From assembly GCA_029866025.1 (NCBI GenBank), contig JARXAD010000002.1, positions 113,688 through 177,687 of the forward strand: DNA of 64,000 bases, given 5' to 3'. Shown here piece by piece: positions 8,951 through 18,534 of the stretch; position 1 is the stretch's first letter; each line of letters starts with the position of its first letter. The translations under genes were made by a program, and so were the position numbers. This stretch comes from Vampirovibrionales bacterium (GTDB lineage Bacteria; Cyanobacteriota; Vampirovibrionia; Vampirovibrionales; Vampirovibrionaceae). The notes under the pieces are model-generated. The model saw only the letters and a program-made list of their open reading frames with translations. It was not told where the DNA came from and did no database searches.

Positions 8951-11467
8951 CTAGCCGCTGCCCAACACCCCAAAGACGCTGTCGGTGTTGGCCATAATGG
9001 CATCGCATAGCGCTGGGTAATTTAACAGCCACTCACCGTCGTTAATCACGGTTTCCGCCAACTGGCGCGCCTGAATTAGGGTCTCTTGGTCTTTTACCAA
9101 ATCGGCCAAAGCAAACTCTGGCAAGCCGCTTTGGCGGGTGCCCAAATACTCACCGGGGCCGCGCAATTGCAAGTCGCGCTCGGCAATCACAAAGCCATTG
9201 TCGGTTTCCGCCATCACCCCCAAGCGCTGGGCGGTTTCGTCGCTGGCGTTATTGCTTACCAACAGGCAATAACTGGCATGGGTGCCACGGCCCACACGTC
9301 CCCGCAACTGGTGCAGCTGGCTCAGGCCAAAGCGATCCGCATTTTCAATCACCATTACCGTGGCGTTGGCCACGTCCACGCCCACTTCCACCACCGTGGT
9401 GCTTACCAAAATATGGGTTTCACCTCGCGCAAACGCCCCCATCACCGCCTCTTTTTCATCAGATCTAAGCTTGCCATGGAGCAATCCCACCCGCCACTGA
9501 GGAAACACCTCCGTTTGCAAGCGTTCCGCTTCGCTGGTAGCGGCTTTAGCGGCCAAGGTTTCGCTGTCTTCAATAAGGGGGTACACAATGTAGGCCTGCC
9601 GCCCACTAACCACTTCGGTGGTTATGCATTCCACCACTTGGCGGCGCTGACTGCCCCTTAGCACTTGGGTCACAATCGGTTGTCGTCCCGGAGGGCGCTC
9701 ATCCAGCAAGGACACATCCAAATCCCCATGCAAGGTCATGGTGAGGGTACGCGGAATGGGCGTGGCCGTCATGCTGAGTAGATGGGGGTGTTGGCCTTTG
9801 TCTTTCAGCAACATACGTTGGCGAACCCCAAAGCGGTGCTGCTCATCAATAATCACCACCCCAAGGTTGTTAAACACCACCCCATCTTGAATGAGGGCGT
9901 GTGTGCCTACCGCCAAATGAATTTGCCCGTTGGCGAGGCCCGTTAGCACTTCTTGGCGTTGTTTGGTGGTGTGCTTACCCAAGCACAAGCCCACTTTAAG
10001 GCCCAAGGGCGTTAGCCATGCCACAAAACGCTGGTAATGTTGTTCCGCCAAAATTTCGGTGGGGGCCATCAACGCCCCTTGATAGCCGCCCTCTACTGCC
10101 AACAGCAAGGTTAGCAAGGCCACCACCGTCTTCCCACTGCCCACATCCCCTTGCAACAAACGGTACATAGGCTCTCCGCTGGCCAAGTCTTTTTCAATAT
10201 CGGCCAATACCCGTTGCTGAGCGTTGGTGAGCTGAAAAGGCAGACGTTCTAACAACTGCGCCACCACCCCATCGGGCTGGCGTTCCAACACCAAACCCGG
10301 AGCCGTCTGCTTGTAACGGGCGCGCATCATAGCCAAGCGGGCCTGCAAATAAAACAACTCGTCAAACACCAGACGTTCTCGAGCTGATTCACACCCAGCC
10401 AACGATTCGGGAAAATGGATTTGGCGCACCGCTGCTGGCAAGGGAATCAAGGGTTTGGGCAAGGGCAGCGTCGGTGGATAGGGATCCACCAGCCGGTGGC
10501 CATACTGTTGTAGGGCTTGATACATGACCCGCCGCAACCCCCGCAGGTGCAAGCCTTCTGTTAGTGGGTACACCGGCACAATACGACCCGCATTAAGGTT
10601 ACTACCACTCACGCTGGGGATTCCGTCGGTATCATCATCCAGCAACACCACCTCTGGGCGATCCATGCTCCACAGCTTGCGTTTGCTGTCCCACTTTACT
10701 TTGCCACTCATCATGACCAAGGCGCCTTTGACCAATCGGGCTTTGCCAGCTTCCAATTGCTGGCGGGGCACTCCTCGAAAAAACCACTGGGCTTGGAGAC
10801 GTCCGCCTTTCCCATCCATCAAGGCAACCGTCATAATCCACAGCACTTTGTTTTTGGCCTGAAACAGCGACGGAAGCCCCAAAGTGCCCACAATGGTGAC
10901 GTCTTCGTCGTCCGTGAGTTCGGCTATGGGCTTTTGGGTGGCGTAATCCACGTAACGGCGCGGATAATAGTGGAGTAAATCAGCCACCGTATTAATACCC
11001 ACACTGGCCAAGCGCTTGGCGAGAGTGGGACCAATACCTTTCACGTCTGTGACTGGAATGGTGTTAAGACCGTCCGACAAGGGCGCAGGAACCTGATCCA
11101 ACGCTATGGGCTGCCGCACAACATCCATAGAGTCATTATCCAAGTCACTGTTTAAATCAGGCAAAGCCTGCGGCTTTGCCGCTGCAGGCTGGGCGAGATC
11201 GATGAGCCAGTTCTCCAAGGCTTCCACGGCATGGAGCCGGTAATTAAGGTCTTTGCCTTCGTAGCGAATAAATTGTTGCTCTAATCCATTGGCAGGGGCC
11301 GGATCCACCCAGCGGCTCTTCGCCAACTGATTCAGCGTTTTACTGACAAATTTGGCAAAGGTGCTACGCCGCCCTTGCACGTTGGTGTAGGCCTGCTTAC
11401 GCTCAATGGCAATGGCCTGCTGCAAATCTTTTAAGCGGAGGGTAACTTCATCCAGCACGGCAAGCAC
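8951..11467 (-). CDS. recG: ATP-dependent DNA helicase RecG
   Basis: Branch-migrating helicase that remodels stalled replication forks and Holliday junctions. The protein is 838 residues, longer than the ~690 of E. coli RecG. The extra ~140 N-terminal residues (helical, VQGRRSTFAKFVSKTL and ENWLIDLAQ) resemble the extension found in cyanobacterial RecG. The wedge/OB domain starts at GIGPTLAKRLASVGI. The helicase motifs are intact: Walker A GDVGSGKT (~442), DEQHRFG (~541), SMTATPIPRTL and the C-terminal RGRVGRG. The start is GTG at 11467. It is divergent from the TPR/NHL gene across about 160 bases. Confidence 0.95.
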   Translation of the reverse strand: MLAVLDEVTLRLKDLQQAIAIERKQAYTNVQGRRSTFAKFVSKTLNQLAKSRWVDPAPANGLEQQFIRYEGKDLNYRLHAVEALENWLIDLAQPAAAKPQALPDLNSDLDNDSMDVVRQPIALDQVPAPLSDGLNTIPVTDVKGIGPTLAKRLASVGINTVADLLHYYPRRYVDYATQKPIAELTDDEDVTIVGTLGLPSLFQAKNKVLWIMTVALMDGKGGRLQAQWFFRGVPRQQLEAGKARLVKGALVMMSGKVKWDSKRKLWSMDRPEVVLLDDDTDGIPSVSGSNLNAGRIVPVYPLTEGLHLRGLRRVMYQALQQYGHRLVDPYPPTLPLPKPLIPLPAAVRQIHFPESLAGCESARERLVFDELFYLQARLAMMRARYKQTAPGLVLERQPDGVVAQLLERLPFQLTNAQQRVLADIEKDLASGEPMYRLLQGDVGSGKTVVALLTLLLAVEGGYQGALMAPTEILAEQHYQRFVAWLTPLGLKVGLCLGKHTTKQRQEVLTGLANGQIHLAVGTHALIQDGVVFNNLGVVIIDEQHRFGVRQRMLLKDKGQHPHLLSMTATPIPRTLTMTLHGDLDVSLLDERPPGRQPIVTQVLRGSQRRQVVECITTEVVSGRQAYIVYPLIEDSETLAAKAATSEAERLQTEVFPQWRVGLLHGKLRSDEKEAVMGAFARGETHILVSTTVVEVGVDVANATVMVIENADRFGLSQLHQLRGRVGRGTHASYCLLVSNNASDETAQRLGVMAETDNGFVIAERDLQLRGPGEYLGTRQSGLPEFALADLVKDQETLIQARQLAETVINDGEWLLNYPALCDAIMANTDSVFGVLGSG

Positions 11468-11631
11468 TTTTAAGGAACAAGAACACAGAGTCCACGACTA
11501 GAAAAGAAGTCGGGCAGTTCAAGAGTACCAAAGTCTAGACCATTGTACCTGTTCAGGCGTATCATAAGTATGCATCTCGCGATCCATCTTTAGACGCACT
11601 ATACAACTCTCGTTTGTGGAGGTTCTCCCTC

Positions 11632-12618
11632 GTGTCTTTACTAAGCCGCTCTTACTCTGTTCAGCGTCCATGGATTGCCGTGGCTCTCAGCGCCACGGTG
11701 GCTTTATCCGTAATGAGTGTCTGCGTTTCAAGCGTGTCTGCCGAAACAACGTCGACAGCACCAACACTGGCCAACTCCAAAGCGTTGGTGCTCTATCAAC
11801 AGGCCATAGAGGCCAATGCACAAGGCCGTAGCGAAGCGGCCTTACAATTGTTTGAGCAAGCAGCCGTGGCCGAACCCACCTACGCCAACACCTTTTTTAA
11901 CATGGGTTTACTTCAATATCGCAAACAGAATTATCAAAAAGCCCAGCAAGCTTTTGTGCGCTCGGCAGAACTCAGCCCCACCGATGGGGAATCGTGGTAC
12001 AACCTGGGACTGGCTTATGAAAAACTGAACAATACACAACAAGCTTTAGCCAGCTGGCAACGCATTCCTCCCGGTAATGCCAGGTATGCCAACGCCCAAG
12101 ACAAGTTAGCCGAGCTACAACGCGCCAAACCAACGGTGGCCTCTACCCCAGCAACAACCAAACCCGCTACAACAACCACAATTGTAAAGCCTACCACCAC
12201 ACCGACTACCCCCAAGCCTATGGTCACAACGGCTTTTAAAGCCGGCACCGTGGAACTGGTAGCCAAAGACTTTGCTGGCCCCACAGGCATTGCCATTACC
12301 AATGATGGCACGTTGCTCGTGGCCAATTACTCTAAAAACCTTATTGAGCGCGTGAGTGGCACGGGGCAAAAAACCGTCTGGGTAAAAGACGGCGGCCTCA
12401 ATGGCCCGGTAGGAATGGCGTATGATTCTCGTACTCAGATGCTGTATGTGGCCAACTACTTGGGCAACAGCATTACCCGAGTGGATGCCGCCGGTAAAAC
12501 CAGTGCCTTGGTAAGCAATTTAAAGAAACCCTACTTTTTAAAGCTGGATAACAACAACACGCTGTACGTAACCGAGCAAGAAACCAACAGTATGAGCCGC
12601 ATTAAACTGGCTCCCTAA
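11632..12618 (+). CDS. Exported TPR plus NHL-type beta-propeller protein
   Basis: 328 residues. I place the start at GTG 11632 because TGGAGG lies nine bases before it; the in-frame TTG at 11614 lies in front of that site. An N-terminal hydrophobic segment (WIAVALSATVALSVMSVCVSS) ending in VSA-ET looks like a cleavable signal peptide. Three tetratricopeptide repeats follow (YANTFFNMGLLQYRKQNYQ, ESWYNLGLAYEKLNN). A Thr/Pro linker comes next, then NHL/SMP-30-like propeller blades (GPTGIAITNDGTLLVANY, GPVGMAYD, LYVANYLGNSITRVD). TPR mediates protein contacts and propellers often bind ligands or partners. A periplasmic scaffold is a reasonable inference, but no specific role is shown. Confidence 0.75.
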   Translation: MSLLSRSYSVQRPWIAVALSATVALSVMSVCVSSVSAETTSTAPTLANSKALVLYQQAIEANAQGRSEAALQLFEQAAVAEPTYANTFFNMGLLQYRKQNYQKAQQAFVRSAELSPTDGESWYNLGLAYEKLNNTQQALASWQRIPPGNARYANAQDKLAELQRAKPTVASTPATTKPATTTTIVKPTTTPTTPKPMVTTAFKAGTVELVAKDFAGPTGIAITNDGTLLVANYSKNLIERVSGTGQKTVWVKDGGLNGPVGMAYDSRTQMLYVANYLGNSITRVDAAGKTSALVSNLKKPYFLKLDNNNTLYVTEQETNSMSRIKLAP

Positions 12619-12673
12619 GAGCGCAAAGCGCTCCTCAAAAGGGAATTCTTTATTTACACCAATAACACTCTTT

Positions 12674-12706
12674 ACCGCCTACGTTCAACAACGGGGCGGT
12701 ATTTTT
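12674..12706 (+). terminator. Rho-independent terminator of the TPR/NHL gene
   Basis: ACCGCC (12674-12679) pairs with GGCGGT (12695-12700), followed by ATTTTTG. It sits about 55 bases after the stop codon in the correct orientation. Confidence 0.65.
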
Positions 12707-12774
12707 GTTGCCAAGCATCCACGGGGAGGACTCTTTGCGTTAACAAGTCTTATAAATGAGGGGGGATTCTTCAT

Positions 12775-12817
12775 CCATAAACAAAGCCCCCAGCGAAGAT
12801 GTTCGCCGAGGGCTTTG
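12775..12817 (-). terminator. Rho-independent terminator of the SLH porin gene
   Basis: CAAAGCCC and GGGCTTTG form the outer arm and GCGAA/TTCGC the inner arm (12782-12817). On the minus strand the stem is followed by a T-rich stretch, just past the porin stop. The arm sequence closely resembles the pnp terminator at 45197-45232. Confidence 0.8.
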
Positions 12818-12840
12818 AAATCGAGACTAAGCTGAGATGC

Positions 12841-14580
12841 TTAGAACAAGAAGTTGGTACGCAGACCCAACACGGTGGTCATGCCGTTATCTTCCATACC
12901 AAAGCGGTTGAAGATGAACTGCACACTAGGCACCACCGAGATAGCATCTGTGAACTGGTACTTGTAGTAGCTCTCAAACACGTGCTCTTTGGAGCGAGAA
13001 AGCGTGTCTTCAACATTGTTTTGGAAACCAATCAAGGCATATCCTAAACCCCACGTGTCGTTGGGACGAGCGTCACCAAAGACAGACATGGGAACTTGGA
13101 TACCGCTGCTAAGCGCCAAACGAGGAGCAATAGCGTTAGTAGAAACACCATTGGAACCCGTGTTTTGGTTGTTGGTGGTGAGGTAGTAGTTACCGCCAGC
13201 TGAGTTGGTATGGGACACGTTCAAGAACCCACCAATACCTTTGTACAGCTCTTGGTTAATACCGGCATAGAAGCCATCCATGCGTTCACCATCCAAGATG
13301 TTGCTACCGGCCAAGTTGGTACGGTTGGCAACAGCACCGGTGGATTGACCCAAGGAGTTGCCACCAAACCAAGCGTGGTAACCACCGGCATACACGCTAC
13401 CTTGATTCCACCACGTGTGGTTGTAACGCAATTCGTAGGTTAGGTTGGCACCATCATACGCATCATTGGTATTAAAAGTACCCAAGAAGGTGGTCAAATC
13501 CAAGTTAGCATGTTCGCCCAACCCTTGGTGCCAAGCATAACCGACACCGGCTTGGTTCAAGTTCACAGGAACGCCAGGCGTGTTGACCAAGCTGGTGTTT
13601 TGGAACTGAGTCAACTCGTTACCGCGGTAGGGAGATTTGTCGAACAAGAAGCGCCAAGGCACAATACCCACATAAGCGTCACCAGTGGTTTCCCAACCTT
13701 CTTTATCGGAATTGATACCGATATTGGTGAGCAAAGGAATGCCAGCCTTGAAGTTTTGCTTGTAATAAGCCGTTTCTAAGTACACGTTGTTGCGGATGTT
13801 AGTACCGCCATCGGCGTTACTATCAGCATCAGCAGCAATACGCGAGTAGCCGCTGTAAGGACCGAAAGGACCAGCGTTACCATCGGTACCGCCTTGAGCG
13901 CCATTACGGCCCCAAGCAGCAATTAAGCGAGCATACACATCACCACGGCCAATTTTGCTGCCTTCTTCTTCGGCCTTCACAGGAATGTCTAAAGCCAAGC
14001 GGAGACGACCCACAGCGCTCAAACCATCGCGAATACCATTGTTGGCGCCGTTGTTCGAACTGGAAATATCGGCCAAACCACCCAAGCTCAAATCACCGTG
14101 GATTTGAGTTTTTTCCAAGAGGCTTAAACGACCATCTTGCTCAGAGTTTTTGGCTTCAATGGCGGCAGCACGATCTTCCAAAGCTTTGGTGCGGGCGTTT
14201 AAGGCATTGAGTTCATTACGGAACTCTTCTTGCAAACGGGCCACGGTTTGAAGGTCACGCTTGTCGGCTTTTTCAGCACCCAAACGAGCCAAGTCACGAC
14301 CAATGGTTTTTACCAAGGCGTTGAGGGCAGCGGCCATTTCCCAACGGGTAGGAGCACGGTTGCCTTTGAAGGTTAAATCTGGGTAGCCTTCGATAACGTC
14401 GTATTTTTCAACGAGGTCTTGCAGGGCGGAAAAAGCCCAGTGGTTGCTGTTGACATCCGTCAACTCATCCACACTGGTAATAGCGTGGGACGGGGTTACA
14501 GAACCCATCATCAAGCCAGCCACACCAGAAACAGCAATGGTTGCTGCTAAAAAAGCGGGGGTAAAACGAAACAAGGTCAT
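12841..14580 (-). CDS. SLH-domain carbohydrate-selective porin (OprB/Som type)
   Basis: Outer-membrane channel, 579 residues. The signal peptide runs to about residue 33 (TPSHA). An S-layer homology domain follows at ~38-85 (DVNSNHWAFSALQDLVEKY ... PTRWEMAAALNALV), which in this lineage anchors the outer membrane to peptidoglycan-linked polymer. A coiled coil spans ~88-150. The rest is a beta barrel rich in Gly, Asn and aromatics, ending LRTNFLF with the terminal Phe expected of outer-membrane proteins. This architecture is characteristic of cyanobacterial SomA/SomB-like porins. AGGAG lies seven bases before the ATG. The gene is monocistronic, with its own terminator and a 437-base upstream region. 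Confidence 0.93.
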   Translation of the reverse strand: MTLFRFTPAFLAATIAVSGVAGLMMGSVTPSHAITSVDELTDVNSNHWAFSALQDLVEKYDVIEGYPDLTFKGNRAPTRWEMAAALNALVKTIGRDLARLGAEKADKRDLQTVARLQEEFRNELNALNARTKALEDRAAAIEAKNSEQDGRLSLLEKTQIHGDLSLGGLADISSSNNGANNGIRDGLSAVGRLRLALDIPVKAEEEGSKIGRGDVYARLIAAWGRNGAQGGTDGNAGPFGPYSGYSRIAADADSNADGGTNIRNNVYLETAYYKQNFKAGIPLLTNIGINSDKEGWETTGDAYVGIVPWRFLFDKSPYRGNELTQFQNTSLVNTPGVPVNLNQAGVGYAWHQGLGEHANLDLTTFLGTFNTNDAYDGANLTYELRYNHTWWNQGSVYAGGYHAWFGGNSLGQSTGAVANRTNLAGSNILDGERMDGFYAGINQELYKGIGGFLNVSHTNSAGGNYYLTTNNQNTGSNGVSTNAIAPRLALSSGIQVPMSVFGDARPNDTWGLGYALIGFQNNVEDTLSRSKEHVFESYYKYQFTDAISVVPSVQFIFNRFGMEDNGMTTVLGLRTNFLF

Positions 14581-15017
14581 TGTGTAACTCCTATCGAACT
14601 CTTACCGAACACATTAACAAATCTGGGGTTCTATCCATTGGGTGAGGGGTGGCAACCGTTAAGGCAATACCCACTCGGTAACTTAATACCCTGCGTCAGC
14701 GTTCCCTCGGCAGAATATTAATACTGAATGGTGGCAACTATACCCAAACCCATCCAAGGGTGCAACCCACTTCAAGGGCTAAAAGCGATCTTGAACCAAG
14801 GTTTTAGGTATTGCAAACCTTAGTTTAACCTATGTTGGCAATGCTTTCCCCTTCTTAACGTCATCTTTACGTCAGCCATGGCCTTCCTCCTTTGGGTGAA
14901 GGAGACACGAACACAAAAGCTTCTCTTTACTTATATAAGCAATGGGCTACATGGCATCAAAAACAGGGGGTAATTCCTAAACATTCGGGTATTACCAGTA
15001 AAAACCAGGGCAATATT
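14581..15017. other. 437-base gap between the porin start and the alaS stop
   Basis: No convincing gene. It must contain the porin promoter on the minus strand; TATTAAT around 14716-14724 is AT-rich enough for a -10 but has no clear -35. AAGGTTT (14798-14804) and AAACCTT (14815-14821) form a small inverted repeat in what would be the porin leader or the alaS trailer. Confidence 0.4.
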
Positions 15018-17807
15018 TTACAAAGCAAAGGCTTGCAATACAGAGGCAACCTTACGCCCTGCTTTCCCCCCGGCTTGAGCATAATTGGGCTTCCCCCCGC
15101 CCCCGCCATCGCACTGGCTAGCCAATTGTTTCACCATGGCACCTGCATTCAGGCCTTCAGCCACCTTGTCTTTGGAAAGACTCACCACAAAGTGTGCTTT
15201 GTCATCACCATTGCTGCCCAGCACCAAAGCATAACTCTCCAAAGAATCGGCCAAGGTTGTGGCAATGGTCTTCAAGTCATCGCCCGTGAGGCCCTCTATA
15301 AAATGGACAAGCTTGCCCCTTTGGGCTTTCACGGTTTCTACCAAAGCTTTGGCTTGCAACACCAGTTGCCCTTCTTTTTGAGCTTGCAGAGTCTTTTCCA
15401 AGGCCTTCACTTGGCCTTGCAGTTTTTCCACGCGCTCCAGCAATTCATAATCTGGCGCTTTCAGGGCACCCGCCAATTTGTTCACCGTGGTTTCAAAGCG
15501 CTTAAAGGCCTTATAGGCTTTATCGCCTGCCACCAGCTCAATGCGGCGCACGCCACTGGCAATGGATCCTTCCGAAACAATTTTTACCAAGCCAATGTCG
15601 CCCAAGCGTTCCACATGGGTACCGCCACACAACTCTTTACTGCGCTGCCCATACGCAATGACGCGAACCGTATCCCCGTAAGTTTCACCCGCCATACTAA
15701 TGGCGCCGCTGGCCTTGGCTTCCTCAATGTTCATCAACACCAAGTTGCGAGCCACGTTCTCCCGAATCCACCCGTTAATGGTGGTTTCCACGCGGGCCAC
15801 TTCGGTTTCGGTAAGGCCTCGTGGGAAGGTAAAGTCAAAGCGTCCCATTTCGGGCGATAAATAAGAGCCTGCTTGGGTAATGGCATCGCCACCTTCGGCA
15901 GCCAACACTTTACGCAAGGCCGCATTCAGTAAATGAGTGGCTGTGTGGTGCTGCGCCGCCAACTGACGGTATTCGGGCTCCACTTGGGCAATGACGGCCT
16001 CCCCCACACGCACCGTGCCGCCGTTATCAAACAGGGCATGATGCACAATAAGATCCCCCACCTTTTGGGTGTCGTTAATCACCACCGTTAGTCCGTGGTG
16101 GCCGTCCTCACGGCTCAAGGTGCCTCTATCGCCTACCTGCCCGCCGCTTTCGGGGTAAAAGGGTGTTTGGCTGAGGACCAGCTGAAAGGGCTGGTTGGTG
16201 CCCGACACTTCATTCACCTGTTGACCATCCACAATGAGGGCCAGTACCGTGGCCTCGGCCGTAAGAGTGTCGTAGCCCACAAAGGGGGTGGCGCCGTGTT
16301 GGGTCAATATCTCGCTAAAGACTTGATTGCCCACAATGGCGGTGGCTTTGCGCGCCCCCCGCGACCGCTCCTTTTGCTCCGCCATGGCCGCCTCAAAGCC
16401 GACTTCATCAACAGCAAAGCCGTTTTCATCAGCAATATCTTTGGTCAGTTCCAAGGGAAAGCCAAACGTATCGTACAACTTGAAAGCATCTTCCCCTGAA
16501 ATCATTTCGAGGTTCATTGCTTTGGAGTGAGCAATAAGATGATTAATGAGGTCTAAGCCACGGTTAACCGTTGAAAAAAATAGTTCCTCTTCATCAGCGA
16601 TAATTTTACAAATAGCCTCTTGTTTGGACTTCAACTCCGGGTATGCCGTCTTGTAACGTTCTACAATAGAGGCGACCAACAGAAATAATGGATGACCAAT
16701 ATGCCCTGTAGCTGGCTGAATATAGCGTTTATGGTAGCGGTAGGCACGACGAATAATCATCCTTAGAATGTAACCCCGGCCTTCGTTACTGGGCTTTACC
16801 CCATCGGCCACGGCAAACACGGCAAAGCGGGCATGATCCGCAATAACCTTAAGGGCAACATCAGTCTCTTTGTTTTGTCCGTAAACAGCGCCTACCTGCT
16901 TACAGAACCCTTGAATAAGGGGCTGAAATAAATCCGTATCAAACGAACTCTCAATGGTATTTTTATCAGACCCAGCTTGCTGGGCCGCGAGCCACGCCAT
17001 GACCATAGTAATGCGCTCTAGGCCCATGCCGGTATCCACGTTTTTACGGGGCAGCTCGGTGCGGTTGCCTTCTGCGTCTTGAAACAGCTCCATGAGCACG
17101 AGATTCCAAATCTCCGTAAAGCGAATGGAGTCATCGAGGAGCGCAATATCTTGCTTGGGAGACGGGCCGTAGGGCTCCCGATCAAAGTGAATCTCGGTGC
17201 ACGGGCCGCAAGGACCGGTAGGACCGGGGGGGCCCCAAAAGTTGTCTTTCTCACCACAAAACAAAATACGCTCCGCAGGGCTGGCAAAATCCTTGGCCAG
17301 TACCTTCAACCACATGTCGTAAGATTCCGTATCCAAGGGGCCGTTTTCGTTACCCAATACCGTTACCCACAAATGCTCGGCAGGAATTCCAAGACAACCT
17401 TCATCTTGGGAGCCTGTAATAAAGGCCCACGCCCACGGAATCACCTCCTCCTTGAAGTAATCGCCAAAGCTAAAGTTGCCCAGCATTTCAAAAAAGGTGT
17501 GGTGATGAGGGGTGCGGCCCACGTTTTCCAAATCGCTGGCTTTGCCACTCACACGGGCGCATTTTTGGCTGGTGGTAGCGCGTGGCGGCGTGGGCGGTGG
17601 CTCAATCCCTAAGAAAATAGGCACAAAGGGAAGCATCCCTGCGGGAGTGAGCAATACGGTAGGGTTATCGGGAATCAAACTGCTGCTAGGGCGGCGCTGG
17701 TGGCCATGCGTTTCAAAGTAGGCCAAAAAGCGCTCACGGATTTCTGCCCCCGACAGGGGTGAAAAGTTGGCAGGCAAGGCGGGTAACGTATTGGTGGCGG
17801 TGGTCAT
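15018..17807 (-). CDS. alaS: Alanyl-tRNA synthetase
   Basis: Charges tRNA-Ala in the cytoplasm. From the ATG at 17807 it is 929 residues, close to the family size. I reject longer in-frame starts because they would add a non-conserved tail overlapping the divergent regulator at 17920. The catalytic core begins with LSGAEIRERFLAYFETHGH and contains HTFFEMLGNFSFGDYFK. The editing domain carries HTATH (~620) and CGGTHVERLGDIG (~727), whose His and Cys bind zinc and clear mischarged Ser/Gly. The C-Ala domain ends with GGGGGKPNYAQAGG. A purine-rich AAAGGA is 13 bases before the ATG, slightly far. Confidence 0.96.
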   Translation of the reverse strand: MTTATNTLPALPANFSPLSGAEIRERFLAYFETHGHQRRPSSSLIPDNPTVLLTPAGMLPFVPIFLGIEPPPTPPRATTSQKCARVSGKASDLENVGRTPHHHTFFEMLGNFSFGDYFKEEVIPWAWAFITGSQDEGCLGIPAEHLWVTVLGNENGPLDTESYDMWLKVLAKDFASPAERILFCGEKDNFWGPPGPTGPCGPCTEIHFDREPYGPSPKQDIALLDDSIRFTEIWNLVLMELFQDAEGNRTELPRKNVDTGMGLERITMVMAWLAAQQAGSDKNTIESSFDTDLFQPLIQGFCKQVGAVYGQNKETDVALKVIADHARFAVFAVADGVKPSNEGRGYILRMIIRRAYRYHKRYIQPATGHIGHPLFLLVASIVERYKTAYPELKSKQEAICKIIADEEELFFSTVNRGLDLINHLIAHSKAMNLEMISGEDAFKLYDTFGFPLELTKDIADENGFAVDEVGFEAAMAEQKERSRGARKATAIVGNQVFSEILTQHGATPFVGYDTLTAEATVLALIVDGQQVNEVSGTNQPFQLVLSQTPFYPESGGQVGDRGTLSREDGHHGLTVVINDTQKVGDLIVHHALFDNGGTVRVGEAVIAQVEPEYRQLAAQHHTATHLLNAALRKVLAAEGGDAITQAGSYLSPEMGRFDFTFPRGLTETEVARVETTINGWIRENVARNLVLMNIEEAKASGAISMAGETYGDTVRVIAYGQRSKELCGGTHVERLGDIGLVKIVSEGSIASGVRRIELVAGDKAYKAFKRFETTVNKLAGALKAPDYELLERVEKLQGQVKALEKTLQAQKEGQLVLQAKALVETVKAQRGKLVHFIEGLTGDDLKTIATTLADSLESYALVLGSNGDDKAHFVVSLSKDKVAEGLNAGAMVKQLASQCDGGGGGKPNYAQAGGKAGRKVASVLQAFAL

Positions 17808-17919
17808 CGGGGGCTCACAGTCCTTTAAAAAGAAGAAGTGATTTGAAAAGTCAGAGGGGTTGGGCGTATTATCGTGGATACACCGCATTCGATGCAAACA
17901 TTCTGGGTAGACTTTTCCC

Positions 17920-18270
17920 ATGGCACTGACCTCTGCAAACAAAACGCCTGTTTTAAACAAGCTGGCCAAAGCCCAAGGCCACCTGGATGCCGTGTACCGA
18001 ATGGTGGACAGCGAGCGTTACTGCATTGATGTGTTGCACCAACTCAAAGCCGTGCAAGGGGCGCTGGATAAAATTACGGAAGACATTTTAAAACAGCACT
18101 TGGAAAGCTGCGTGGTGCAGGCCATTCAGGATCAAGACACGGATCGGGTGCTCACCGAGCTAATGGCCGTGTTCAAAAAAGCCCCCAGCCTGAATTGGGA
18201 CCCAGAAGCACTGAAAGCAGCGCCTCAAAAGCCTTCCGAGCCCTCCAGCAGTGGCGGTTGCTGCGGCTAA
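17920..18270 (+). CDS. CsoR/FrmR-family metal-sensing repressor, probably copper type
   Basis: 116-residue all-helical regulator of the DUF156 family. The signature residues are C35 (RYCIDVLHQLKAVQGAL), H60 and C64 (KQHLESCVV). Cys-His-Cys at these positions matches the Cu(I) site of CsoR (C36-H61-C65). FrmR-type formaldehyde sensors lack the last Cys. The C-terminus has a linker and an extra GGCCG that could bind metal. It diverges from alaS, with 112 bases between the two starts. No copper-transport gene is adjacent, so its target lies elsewhere or is itself. The family is secure; the ligand is inferred. Confidence 0.88.
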   Translation: MALTSANKTPVLNKLAKAQGHLDAVYRMVDSERYCIDVLHQLKAVQGALDKITEDILKQHLESCVVQAIQDQDTDRVLTELMAVFKKAPSLNWDPEALKAAPQKPSEPSSSGGCCG

Positions 18271-18398
18271 TCAGTGGCCCCTTAGGGACAACATCCATTG
18301 GCCATAATTGTGCTGTGGCAGAATTGCGCCGTGGATAGTGTGTAAAATCGATAGACTACGGCTTACCGTATCGGCTTACGCCATGTTTTAAATAACAA

Positions 18399-18487
18399 AT
18401 CCAGCTTGCTGGATGGTTTGCGGTTGGAGTGCCCGCAAGGCACAATAGGGAGTCATTCTGCGACGAGCTTAACAGGTCGCATTTTTT
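18399..18487 (+). ncRNA. Structured leader or small RNA ending in a terminator, upstream of obgE
   Basis: Three consecutive hairpins occupy the gap between the CsoR gene and obgE: ATCCAGC-TT-GCTGGAT (18399-18414), GTGCC-CGCAA-GGCAC (18429-18443) and TGCGAC ... GTCGCA followed by six T (18459-18487). The last is a good intrinsic terminator. The array could be the csoR 3' end, an attenuator for obgE (start 48 bases on) or an independent small RNA. I know no RNA family with this pattern. Confidence 0.5.
18459..18487 (+). terminator. Intrinsic terminator before obgE
   Basis: Six-base-pair stem TGCGAC/GTCGCA with an 11-base loop, followed directly by TTTTTT. It separates the CsoR gene from obgE. 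Confidence 0.75.
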
Positions 18488-18534
18488 ATTCTGCAAAAAC
18501 CCCTCCTTGAAGGGGCAAGAAGGCATGCACTACC

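Noticed and set aside
14892-15860. 322-residue plus-strand frame opposite the alaS 3' end
   Set aside because: Antisense shadow of alaS; no independent ribosome site or domain.
17808-17969. Longer alaS reading frame
   Set aside because: The extra 54 residues are not AlaRS-like and overlap the divergent CsoR gene; the ATG at 17807 begins just before the conserved domain.
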